The notes beneath the pieces are model-generated. The model saw only the letters and a list, made by a program, of their open reading frames with translations, had not been told where the DNA came from and searched no databases. A stretch of 64,000 nucleotides of DNA from Ectobius pallidus (taxonomy: Eukaryota > Arthropoda > Insecta > Blattodea > Ectobiidae). The translations under genes and the position numbers were made by a program. This document shows, in pieces, positions 10,473-20,240 of the stretch; within the stretch, counting starts at the first letter, position 1; every line of letters starts with the position of its first letter. The stretch covers positions 1,790,530 to 1,854,529 of the forward strand of contig CAXKWD010000006.1 of the NCBI GenBank assembly GCA_964059195.1. Reading direction: 5' to 3'.

Positions 10473-11450
10473 TGTCACGACGCAAATAGCGACGTGCATA
10501 ATCAACGATAGGAGACCATTCCTAAACAAAGGAAGGGTTGGGGGACCGCAACTAATCGATATTGAACATTTTCATGATTATCGATACTGCCCTGAATTTA
10601 TTTGAATTACAGAAAAGGAGAGGTGCGCATGCGTCGACGGTGAATCGACGAGAGAGACGTGTGGAACCTGAAAGACGGTTAGTAGTACGTGCCTGACCAC
10701 GAGAGAGAGAAGTTGAAAAGGCAGAAGGGAGAAGACGAGATTGGGATGTGTGACAGCGGTAGAGGCGTTCTGGCATAATGGTGTGTCAGACTTTCATCTA
10801 AAGGAAATTCTGGTTGTGAACTTCCTTGACACGGCTATATGGAGATAGTCATTAATCAGAAGAATACACCAAGTCGGCCAGTACGAGACACCGCTACAGC
10901 GAACATCAGCTGTGAGAGTGAGTCGTGACTGCTCGCTCTGAATAAGAGCAGATATGGACATCAGGAAGTAATGGAAGACAACTCAGGATCGGAGGATAAG
11001 TTGGACATCACTGGTTGAGTATAATCGTCTAGACTTTTTCTTATTGTTTGGGGAGTGAGAAAATTGAGATATTCCTTTTTTTGTAAGGATGGTTTCTAAG
11101 TAATGTGTGGCGATTAGACGCCGTATCGTATGATAAAAGAATAGAATAGGAACATAGAAGTGAGAATTCTAGAAGTAAAGTGATGAAATCCAGTAATCCA
11201 ACTATTTTCTATTTCTGGTCTAAGTTAATTATGAAAGAGCAGTCAAGAGCCTAACCGCTGAATGCCAAAGATAGATCTCTTCACTTTGGGGTTTTATGGG
11301 TGATTGTCCCACGAATGAATACATAGCTAGGGGCAATTGGTGATGCTCATATAAACTTTGTTATTTTTGAGACAGGACGCGAGGGGAGTAAGGAAGAAAG
11401 GTAATTAAGGGGCATGCTTAGTACTTCTTACGAGGGCCCCTCCCACTTGG
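10473..11450 (+). repeat. Left arm of the 978-bp inverted repeat
   Basis: Reverse complement of 14854-15831, compared by eye in several blocks along its whole length without finding a difference. Both copies contain the same 74-codon frame in opposite directions (10552-10776 minus, 15528-15752 plus), which is a consequence of the duplication and not evidence of a gene. Confidence 0.93.
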
Positions 11451-13451
11451 ATTTCTTTCAGGTGACGGGTGACTATCTATAAATAGATTTCATGCTGGCC
11501 TGTAGTGTTAAGTTATGTTTTTTTTTATAGAGATTTATCTACAAGCGAAGGTGTATGGAATATGGTAGAGGGGGATAAGAAGTGGAAAGATTGAAGGGCA
11601 AAAGAAGGCCTACGAGTGGTAGTGCAGTAGGTGTGTACCATTGGAAGATTTACATGTTAGGGTAGAAGTAGAAGTCACTACAGGGGTTATAGAGAAGCTT
11701 ACTAATCTGGGCGTGAATTAGTTTCAGTTAGAATTCTAGGGAATTTAGAGACAAAAGAAGATTGGGTGCCCATGCTGAAGAGTAGTAACTTAAGAAGTAG
11801 GAAAACTAGAATAACCACCAAGTGAATTAAATCAATGGTATAAGCTGAAGGGAACTCTACTTAAAGAAAGAAAGGGGTTAAAAGATAATAGCTGATGATT
11901 GGTCAGGTTAGAAAGAGGAGAATCGGTAATTACGAGTAGTGTACTGATGATAAGTAGTTTATGAACAAGTACTAGAGATTGTAAGGGTGAGGTGAGGGAA
12001 CGCCTGAAGTATCCCGAATCAAACAAATAAAATCTGGTAGTAGGCAAGGCCTATACTAGTAACATATAAAGAAAAGAAATTTATGAGAGATTGTGAAAGC
12101 CATCGATGTTGGAGGCGAACAACGGCCCCACGTGCCTCTAGGAGAGAGTGTCAGGGACCTCTGACATCGATTTACGAAATTTTATTTTTGTTTGCGGCCC
12201 ATTAATATTTTCCCGGTTGCAGGAGAGGAGTCAGATTGTTTGTAACTCAAGATCTAGACGCCGCTCCTGTATCGGTGGTCTATCGCCACAGTCACTCTGT
12301 GGGTATAGGCCTAAACTTCTATTTCTTTCTTCATGAGACTGTCTTTCCTATCTATCTTTAAATACAATTCTTCATGGACTAAGATGACTAGTAGACTCGT
12401 ATAGGAGACATAGGTGGGATTATTGAGTGTAATCTGTAGAGTTAAGGACTGGATTATGAATTGAAAACCTTTATTTATTCAAAAAAAAAAGAAGGTATAA
12501 TATACATATTGGACTATCCTGAAGTTGCAAATGTAAATGATTACACAAGTCAGTAGTAAATTAGAAGAATAATACAAGACGTTCTAGTAGATACCTGGAA
12601 ACAAAAAAAAAAGAAAGAAGGTTAAAGTAATTAATTAGGGATTTGTTATTGTTGAATAGAGAATGTACTTATATAGTTAAACTGGGTATACTAACCTTGA
12701 ATAATTAAATACTATCCTACTAATAAAAATGTTGAATGGTTAATGTTGGGTAAATGTAATTTATTGTATGTAAGATTGTTATTGTTGAAAAAAGAAAGAA
12801 AAAATAATATATTAAATAAATTATGGTTATTGTTATGCAAAGTAAATTAACGTGAAGTTCAGATTTTTGACCCTTATCCTTGTAATGGTTTGAGAGTCGC
12901 TGATTTTTGAGCTAAGTTATATACTTTGGTAGTGAGCACTGATAAAGGAGAAAAAGAAGAAATAGAGAGAAGCAGAGTAATAAATGAAAGGTAAATCCGA
13001 ACCCAATTCCCGTCTCCACTGTTAATTTAAAAGCTAGTCGAGAGGCATGTAGATACATAGCCTGTGTATCTATAATTTAATTTGTGACTGGGCTGATACA
13101 TAACAAAAAAGAAAAGAGGAAGCGTATTGATGATGGCGCCCGTTAATATAAATTTTCATCAATATTATCAAGACTGGGTAAATTGTTAAAAGAAAGAGAA
13201 AGTAGACTGAGAGTAGGAAATTTGCAATCACCCGGTGACAGAGGTAGTTGTACTGAACGTTGGAATGTGGACTATGCAGGCAGTGTTATGATGACACGAC
13301 AGGTGTATGAGTGACCTTGTTTTGTAGGAGTTCAGTAAACTTATATACTACGATTGAGAATAATCACATATTAGTCGTCACAGATTTTGGCGAAGATTTA
13401 ATCCAAGAAGTTAGGGAACTTTATAGCATAAAATAAGAAAAGCCCGTCACA
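10473..13451 (+). repeat. Candidate complete 5' LTR (about 2.98 kb)
   Basis: It starts TGTCAC at the insertion edge and ends GTCACA just 5 bases before the primer-binding site, giving the usual TG...CA form with a short imperfect inverted repeat. The length is long for an LTR. The interior is AT-rich with several short A-runs and no credible ORF; a 62-codon frame at 12148-12336 and a 71-codon minus frame at 11832-12047 are unremarkable. U3/R/U5 limits and the TATA element cannot be fixed from one copy. The LTR call rests on the primer site and terminus form, because no direct second copy is present. Confidence 0.65.
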
Positions 13452-13612
13452 AAGTTTGGCGCCCAACGTGGGGCTTGATATAAGAAAAGAAAATAAACAT
13501 TAATCAGTTAGAATTGGAAACTTGAAATACGAGTCATCATATATTTTGGAGCCCATAGCGTGGGTTGAGTTGTGTTGAAATCACAAAGTTTGATATCCTA
13601 ACGTGAGGCGAG
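13372..13612 (+). promoter_or_regulatory. Primer-binding site and up to three degenerate tandem copies
   Basis: The best site, TGGCGCCCAACGTGGGGC at 13457-13474, follows CGTCACAAAGTT. From memory it matches the tRNA-Lys(1,2)-type primer site. Related strings lie on both sides: CGTCACAGATTTTGGCGAAG (from about 13376), TTTTGGAGCCCATAGCGTGG (from about 13544), and TCACAAAGTTTGATATCC followed by TAACGTGAGGC (from about 13580). All share the (TCACA)-(R)A-TTTGG-CCC-ACGTGGG pattern. Only the second looks able to pair well with a tRNA end. Confidence 0.65.
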
Positions 13613-13814
13613 ATAGTGTTAAAAGAATTTTGGGAGTTAGGTTAGTATAACTGAAATTTATTCTCAAAAAAAAAATATAATAATAATAACATATTTTTGG
13701 GAAAAGAATAATGACTATTGACAAGTAAGGACTTCTATAGATGACTAAGACAGACGACTGAACTATTGTGTTCTAATCTTTTTTTTTTTTCAGTGGTATT
13801 GTTAATATATAAAT

Positions 13815-14876
13815 ATGGCTACTTATGTTGATCCATATGCACAAATAAGAGCAGCTGAGTTAACCCAAGCTATTAGGAAGTTGAGGAAGGCGGATTTAGA
13901 GGCAGAATGTGATAGAGTAAAGTTACCGACCACAGGTACAAGGGATGAGTTAAGACAACGCTTGTTAGATTATGCCCGCAAGAACCCTCAGTCATTTCAA
14001 GTGTTAATTACGGCTTTTGCTCTGAGTCAGGAAGTTTTGGAAGAAGATTTAGTTGAACATAATATAACGGTTCCACAAGATTCATATGGAGATGTAGTGT
14101 ATACATGGGTTAAGTTAATGCGTAGGAAGGCCATGGCGGTAGCTGATTCAGAAGAAGTAGTACCAGTAGTACCATCGTTCACAATTCAGTTAGAGCCGCA
14201 TAAACCAAATACTTTGGATCTGGTTCGTAAATGGAACATTAAATTCAAACCTGGGGATAGCATTTACTTATTTTTGGAGAGATTGGAAGATTTAAAACAA
14301 AGTTCTAAGTTACAGGGTGCAGAGTTATTGTCAGTATTACCCGAAATTTTACAAGATTCAGCTTTACTTTGGTACAGGAACAGATTAACAGATTGGCCTA
14401 CATGGGAAGCTTTTTTGAAAGAATTTAGAGAATATTACTTGCCTATTGATGAGGAAGACGCGCTTTTGGATGAGATTAGACAGAGAACGCAAGGTCCTAA
14501 AGAATCGATTTTTGATTATGTTAATGCTATTCAAACGTTAATGAGGAGGCTAAGTACTCCAATGAGTCCTCAACAAATGATGAAGACTGTTATCAAAAAT
14601 TTGCGTCCTGATGTAAAATTGTACCTTAGACCTGCAGAGATTCAAACTATAAATGATTTAATACGTGTAGGTAGGCAGTATGAACAAATATTGTTAGATT
14701 CTGAGAGATATATTCCTCCTCCAACGCAGGTTAGAGCTACAATTAAAGAAACGGCTTATAAACCCCAGAGACAAGTTGTTATACCTTCAGTTCATACAGC
14801 GTTAGGAATTCAGGGAAAACAGGAACTTCCATCGTCTGAATTACGAAAGAAACCCAAGTGGGAGGGGCCCTCGTAA
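13815..14876 (+). CDS. Truncated gag of the palindromic LTR element (Ty3/gypsy-type)
   Basis: 353 codons from an ATG at 13815, about 340 bp after the primer site. Residues about 19-52 (LRKADLEAECDRVKLP, GTRDELRQRLLDYA) resemble a SAP-like helix-turn-helix nucleic-acid-binding motif. Residues about 125-300 are a Retrotrans_gag-type capsid: WNIKFKPGDSIYLFLERLEDL, ALLWYRNRLTDWPTWEAFL, then the LRP-x-V and later helices. Normal gags of this type continue into a CCHC zinc knuckle and pol. Here the coding sequence stops at KKPKWEGPS because the inverted LTR arm begins at 14854 and supplies the stop. The remaining frame is fully open, so the element is recent. Capsid assembly might still be possible, but RNA packaging via a zinc knuckle would not be (inference). 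Confidence 0.82.
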   Translation: MATYVDPYAQIRAAELTQAIRKLRKADLEAECDRVKLPTTGTRDELRQRLLDYARKNPQSFQVLITAFALSQEVLEEDLVEHNITVPQDSYGDVVYTWVKLMRRKAMAVADSEEVVPVVPSFTIQLEPHKPNTLDLVRKWNIKFKPGDSIYLFLERLEDLKQSSKLQGAELLSVLPEILQDSALLWYRNRLTDWPTWEAFLKEFREYYLPIDEEDALLDEIRQRTQGPKESIFDYVNAIQTLMRRLSTPMSPQQMMKTVIKNLRPDVKLYLRPAEIQTINDLIRVGRQYEQILLDSERYIPPPTQVRATIKETAYKPQRQVVIPSVHTALGIQGKQELPSSELRKKPKWEGPS

Positions 14877-15831
14877 GAAGTACTAAGCATGCCCCTTAAT
14901 TACCTTTCTTCCTTACTCCCCTCGCGTCCTGTCTCAAAAATAACAAAGTTTATATGAGCATCACCAATTGCCCCTAGCTATGTATTCATTCGTGGGACAA
15001 TCACCCATAAAACCCCAAAGTGAAGAGATCTATCTTTGGCATTCAGCGGTTAGGCTCTTGACTGCTCTTTCATAATTAACTTAGACCAGAAATAGAAAAT
15101 AGTTGGATTACTGGATTTCATCACTTTACTTCTAGAATTCTCACTTCTATGTTCCTATTCTATTCTTTTATCATACGATACGGCGTCTAATCGCCACACA
15201 TTACTTAGAAACCATCCTTACAAAAAAAGGAATATCTCAATTTTCTCACTCCCCAAACAATAAGAAAAAGTCTAGACGATTATACTCAACCAGTGATGTC
15301 CAACTTATCCTCCGATCCTGAGTTGTCTTCCATTACTTCCTGATGTCCATATCTGCTCTTATTCAGAGCGAGCAGTCACGACTCACTCTCACAGCTGATG
15401 TTCGCTGTAGCGGTGTCTCGTACTGGCCGACTTGGTGTATTCTTCTGATTAATGACTATCTCCATATAGCCGTGTCAAGGAAGTTCACAACCAGAATTTC
15501 CTTTAGATGAAAGTCTGACACACCATTATGCCAGAACGCCTCTACCGCTGTCACACATCCCAATCTCGTCTTCTCCCTTCTGCCTTTTCAACTTCTCTCT
15601 CTCGTGGTCAGGCACGTACTACTAACCGTCTTTCAGGTTCCACACGTCTCTCTCGTCGATTCACCGTCGACGCATGCGCACCTCTCCTTTTCTGTAATTC
15701 AAATAAATTCAGGGCAGTATCGATAATCATGAAAATGTTCAATATCGATTAGTTGCGGTCCCCCAACCCTTCCTTTGTTTAGGAATGGTCTCCTATCGTT
15801 GATTATGCACGTCGCTATTTGCGTCGTGACA
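14854..15831 (-). repeat. Right arm of the 978-bp inverted repeat (inverted LTR start)
   Basis: Reverse complement of 10473-11450. At the inner edge, similarity continues for nine more positions with one mismatch (GAAAGAAAC at 14845-14853 against GAAAGAAAT, reverse complement of 11451-11459). It ends at 15831 with GTGACA, followed by the target copy ACAC. Confidence 0.93.
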
Positions 15832-15835
15832 ACAC

Positions 15836-16897
15836 TGTGATAATATATGTAGTGATGTTGAAAAAGAAGTTGAAGATATTACGCTAAAGATTGATAGTAC
15901 ATCATGTATTGAAGATAATTACAATTATTGTACTCTTAGTGGAAACAGAACTGATAGCTTTTTGAATGATGATATGGAAAATTTAAGCCTGAAAGAGAAC
16001 ATAACCTCACTCAACAAGGTCATCCAACTTCTACATAAGGACTTGAATGACGCCACAAATAGAATAAAACAACTTGAAGGTGAGAATTTGTATCTGAATG
16101 ATCGACTAAATGAATACTTTGTACAACCCACAAAGATGACAGGTTTACGGAGAAGTGCAGAAGTAGTACAGACTAGAAGTTTAGAAACAACTAATAGGTA
16201 TGCAGCTTTGCAAGACTCAAATGAGGACAGGGTGCATGAAGCAGCTGAACCCTCTACAACTATAAGGACCCAGATACCTAGAATTCCTATAAAGGACACG
16301 GTCGCTGTGTATAAACAAAAAGTGAAAGTAAATATACATGGAGACAGTCATGGACGTGGTATCGCTGTAAAATTGAGTGAATATGAAAGTGATTTACAGA
16401 CAACTGGATATATAAGGCCTAACGCCAAATTTGTGAATGTAACATTAAACACACTGAATAATAGTGAAATTTCAGTTAATGACATGCCTATTACAGTAAT
16501 TATTGCCGGTGCCAATGATGTGTACTCTAATGAAGCTAAAAATGCAGTGGATGGACTGCGTTACATATTAGAAAGTGAAAGCCTAAAATATTCAAATGTT
16601 GTGGTTGTTAATATTCCTCGCAGGTATGATCTAAGATATGTTTCTTGTGTAAATACTGAGGTAAGAAAAACAAACAAAAAATTTAAGCTATTATGTTCTA
16701 GCTACCCAAAAGTATCTTTAATTGACATTGGTAACCTAAAACGAGAGTATCATACTAAACATGGTTTGCACTTAAACATGTTGGGAAAGAAACTTCTTAC
16801 TAACTTAATACTAGAACGGGTAAAAGGGATAATTAATAAATCTACAAAGTGTGTGGTACTTACTGAAACTGGATCAGTGGAAAATGATATTAACTGA
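15836..16897 (+). pseudogene. LINE-A ORF1, main part: coiled coil plus SGNH-hydrolase domain
   Basis: The frame is open from the insertion edge at 15836 through 16894 and ends at TGA 16895-16897. A heptad-rich helix (LKENITSLNKVIQLLHKDL...) is followed by a linker, then an esterase-type fold with the SGNH landmarks in order: VNIHGDSHGRG (Ser in GDS), IIAGANDVY (Asn in GAND) and KHGLHLNMLGKK (His). CR1-type ORF1 proteins carry such domains; they bind RNA and may act on membranes or lipids, but the role in transposition is unsettled. The only visible damage is the LTR-element insertion after codon 18. An internal TTG/ATG near 15962 could give a shorter product, but the true start is the ATG at 10419. 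Confidence 0.78.
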
Positions 16898-19367
16898 CTG
16901 GATGATGGAGTTAACATAAACGTAGTTGAACCAATTAATATTAGTAAAAATAGCTCAATAGTAAACCCCTATCAAAGGTATGAAATATCAAAAAAGTATA
17001 ACTTATCTAAATTTTCAATTTTACATCAAAATATACAATATCTAGGAAATAAACTAGAAACACTTAATAACTTCATAGATGATATTTACCCACATGTAAT
17101 TGTATTAACAGAGCATGGTCTTACAAATGAACAACTGAATCTATACAAAATTCGTAATCATAAATTAGTAAGTAGCCACTGCAGAACCACATATAAAGGT
17201 GGTGGAGTATGCATCTATATTGATGATAGTATAGAAGCTAAACCAATTAAAGATATTGAAAAATTAAATATAGATAAAGTAATAGAATGTAGTGCTGTTA
17301 AAATTAAACACAATTGTGAAAGTATGACAATTTTAGGCATTACCGTTCTCCCTCTGAATCAGTTAATGAATTTTTGGTACATTTAGACAATGTCTTGTCT
17401 AAACTTAATACAAACGATACATTTATCATGTTAGGAGACCTTAACATAAACCTTGACTGTAATAATCTTGATTATAAAAAACTCAGGGACGGCCTTCAAC
17501 ATATACAATATCCAGGACAAGATTAATATACCCACAAGAGTAACCAACAGCTCAGCTACTATCATTGACCACATAGTCACTAACTTAAATGATAAAGATA
17601 TACATGTTAGTGTCATAAATGGACACTTATCGGATCATTATGCAAAAATGATCGAAATCAACAGTACAAAGGTTAATAATATATCTAAAGGTGTATACAC
17701 TAGGTATCGTAAACAAGATCGCAATAGTATTAATCAGCTAAAAATGTCTCTTAACTTAGAAACCTGGAGTGAGGTGTACATAACTGATAGTGTTGTTGAG
17801 AAATGGCATTGCTTTTATAGAATATTTAATAGACATTTTAATTTACTCTGCCCTGTTATAGTTAATTATAAAAACATAAATAAATCTGATAAAATGAAAT
17901 TAACAGCATCAGGATTAAAACTAAAAGAACAAATTAAAGACTCGTATGAACTACATAAATCAACTGGCTGGAAATATTATAAAGACAAATATAAGAACCT
18001 AAAACTAGAATTTCAGAAATACTTAGTCGAACTACATGCAACCCAATGCAAACATAAAATGGCAGATCCCAAACAAGTCAATAAATATGCTTGGAATATC
18101 ATTAATCAAGTAAAAAATAATGAACATGAAGTTGAAAACATAAAATTAATGTACAAGGTACTAATGAAAATAATCCTAATGCAATTTGTAACATTTTTAA
18201 TAATTACTATTTAAAAGTAGCACAATCCACAACCAATTATAATTGTGACGAAATAAGACCTGATAGAACTACTTCTAATACAAGGTCTATTTATCTGAAC
18301 CCAACTACGACAGACGAAATAAGTAGTATTATTAATACCTACAAAAATAAACAATCTTGCGGATGGGATGAAATCACACAAAAATGCTTAAAAGAGTGTA
18401 AAAATGAGCTTGTAAAACCATTAGAACATTTATTTAATTATTCTATTGTTAATGGAAAATTTCCTGCATGCCTAAAAACTAGCATTGTGAGACCTGTTTT
18501 TAAAAAGGGAGACAAAACATAAATTGGCAACTATAGACCCCTCACACTAACATCAACTATTGCTAAACTTTTTGAAAAAATTATTTTAAATAGAATCGAC
18601 AAATTTTTGCAATCCTGTAGTATACTAAGTGAAAATCAACATGGGTTCCGTAAAAATCTATCAACTATAACAGCTATCTCACAGTTTATTGGTGAAGTCA
18701 TAAGAGAACTAGAAAAAGGTAACAAAGTGGCAGGGATTTTCCTTGATCTAAGTAAAGCTTTTGACTGTGTCGAGCATGGTAAATTGATGGATAAACTGGA
18801 GCATTATGGAATTAGGGGTACAGCAAACCAGCTGATTTCATCATATCTAAGGGACCGGGTACAAAAAACGGAAATATTTTTTCAACAGGATAATCATAGG
18901 GTAAAATATCAATCAGATGAAAAGACTGTTAAGTATGGTGTACCTCAGGGATCAGTCCTGGGACCACAACTGTTCTCTTTATATATAAATGACATACCTA
19001 ATACCAATAATTTAAAAACTGTAAGATATGCTGATGAGACATCTATATTCTGCTGGGATAATTCAGATGACATGTTACTCGAACAAATTACTATTGGTAC
19101 TGATACCTTAATAGAGTATTTTAAGATGCATAATCTAAGCTGTAATGTAGGCAAAACTAATATAATTAAATTTGACCCTACATACAGAACTAACAATAGG
19201 GAAATTGTTGCTAAAATATGTAATGAAAATGTAACTGAAAATAGCAAATCAAATTCTTGGGTATAGTCGTTGATAAACATCTTAACTGGATATATCATAT
19301 TGATCATGTTTGCAAAAAAGTTAGTAAGGGAATATATCTATTAAAGTACTTTTCTCGTTACACCAGG
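16898..19367 (+). pseudogene. LINE-A ORF2: endonuclease and reverse transcriptase, frameshifted
   Basis: The endonuclease starts in the same frame as ORF1, directly after its TGA: KFSILHQNIQ, then VLTEHGL (catalytic Glu), then after a shift near 17340 TFIMLGDLNINL, another shift near 17485, and INGHLSDHYAKM (SDH motif). A long linker follows to about 18160, then a third shift. The reverse transcriptase shows KKGDKT-stop (TAA 18520-18522)-IGNYRP, NQHGFRKNLST, FLDLSKAFDCVEH, GVPQGSVLGP, and RYADETS, where the invariant second Asp of the catalytic box is Glu. A fourth shift lies near 19258, then LGIVVDKHLNW, and the sequence ends near 19367. It would normally nick target DNA and copy the LINE RNA; this copy is dead. 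Confidence 0.8.
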
Positions 19368-20240
19368 CTTATGCACCTTTCTGCTATATAAGTAATGTGT
19401 TCGTTGAATGTAAACCTTTTATCCATGACGATGCCCAGATATTTAATTTTGTCGACTTGTTCTAGTTTTCTGTGGTCGAGGTAGACGTGTATGTCTCTAT
19501 TTTCCCGACGTTTCCTTCGTGTAATTAACATTGCTTTTGACTTTTGTTCGTTAAATCTGGTTTTGCTGTTCTTAGCCCAGGTGGCTATCTTTTGGAGTTC
19601 AATGTTGATATAATTTTCAGCTTCGAGTACAGTGTTGCCTTTTGTGAGTACTATGAGGTCATCGGCGAAGGCTATAACTTTAGTTTTATTGGTGTATTCT
19701 AGTCCGAGTAGAGAGTGGATATTCCAAAAGCCAGGGCCGCAACAAGATCCTTGAGGGCAGCCTTTGGTTACGTTCTTCTGCAGTTGAATGTTGTTTACTG
19801 TGAGTACTGCTGATCTCTCACTGAAATAGCTATCTGCAAGGCTATATAGATTTCTAGGGCACTGGAATTCCCGCAGAGTTTTCATAATGCTCGGCCACCA
19901 TGCCGAGTCAAAGGCTCCTTGGATATCTAGGCTAACGAGCACCAAGTACTGATTTTGTTGTATGATTTCATCTACAAATTCTTTCAATGCCATTGCTGCA
20001 TCTTCCGTGCCTCGTTGTGGGGTAAATCCAAATTGATTATCATTTAACAGAGAGTTCGTGTTGATGTAATGCATTATCCTGTCAATCATGAGTTTTTCGA
20101 GTATCTTTCCGCTTGTGCGTAACAGGCTGATTGGTCTGTATTTGTTAACGTCTGTACTTGAGTCTTTCCCTGGCTTTATTATTGGGAGAAGTCTCGCTTT
20201 CTGCCTCTCTGATGATGGTGTGTGCTTTCCTAAGAACTTC
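19358..20240 (-). pseudogene. R1-like LINE reverse-transcriptase fragment
   Basis: An open minus-strand frame covers most of a reverse transcriptase: ARLLPIIKPGKDSS, NKYRPISLLRTSGKILEKL, DNQFGFTPQRGTEDA, VSLDIQGAFDSAWWPSIM, GCPQGSCCGPGFWNI, IAFADDLIVLTKG and KIKYLGIVMDKRF. The GCPQGS-GP-WN form and FDSAWWP are typical of the R1 clade. The catalytic FADD is intact and I see no stop or frameshift inside, which is unusual among the LINE pieces here. Endonuclease and C-terminus are missing. The 3' end meets LINE-A head-on near 19360-19385; the 5' end joins a Mutator-like coding sequence near 20200-20250 on the same strand. Confidence 0.78.

Larger units (their letters stand above)
10473..15831 (+). 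mobile_element. LTR retroelement with inverted (palindromic) U3 ends, inserted in LINE-A
   Basis: Flanked by ACAC at 10469-10472 and 15832-15835. The left terminus starts TGTCACGACG and the right terminus ends CGTCGTGACA, its exact reverse complement. Order: complete LTR (10473-13451), primer-binding site (13457-13474), gag (13815 on), then at 14854 an inverted copy of LTR positions 11450 back to 10473. The arms are both 978 bp with no length difference and no mismatch that I saw. A normal element would end in the U5 end of a direct LTR; this one presents the U3 end twice. No pol, polypurine tract or 3' LTR is present, so it cannot replicate alone. See the findings for the fold-back model. 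A DNA transposon with long inverted repeats that captured gag is the main alternative. Confidence 0.85.
10320..19367 (+). mobile_element. LINE-A: CR1-like LINE with SGNH-hydrolase ORF1, split by an LTR element
   Basis: Left part about 10320-10472; right part 15836 to about 19367, once the 5.36-kb insertion and one copy of ACAC are discounted. Order: leader, ORF1 with coiled coil and esterase-like domain, endonuclease, reverse transcriptase, then an abrupt end where a minus-strand R1-like fragment begins. A coiled coil plus SGNH-type ORF1 with an apurinic-type endonuclease and this reverse transcriptase fits the CR1/L2/Jockey group; exact clade undecided. ORF1 is intact apart from the insertion, while ORF2 is badly damaged. 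The 5' limit is a guess, placed just after the neighbouring hAT element. Confidence 0.7.

Noticed and set aside
10552..10776. 74-codon minus-strand frame, duplicated exactly at 15528-15752 plus
   Set aside because: The duplication comes from the inverted repeat of the LTR element; the translation is R/S/T-rich, has no domain, and lies in U3.
10473..15831. Polinton/Maverick-type element with ~1-kb inverted repeats
   Set aside because: Polintons have 6-bp target duplications, AG-type ends and a polymerase/integrase set; here the duplication is 4 bp, the ends are TG...CA, and a primer-binding site and gag are inside.
15925..16299. 124-codon minus-strand frame
   Set aside because: Shadow of LINE-A ORF1 on the opposite strand, which has motif support.
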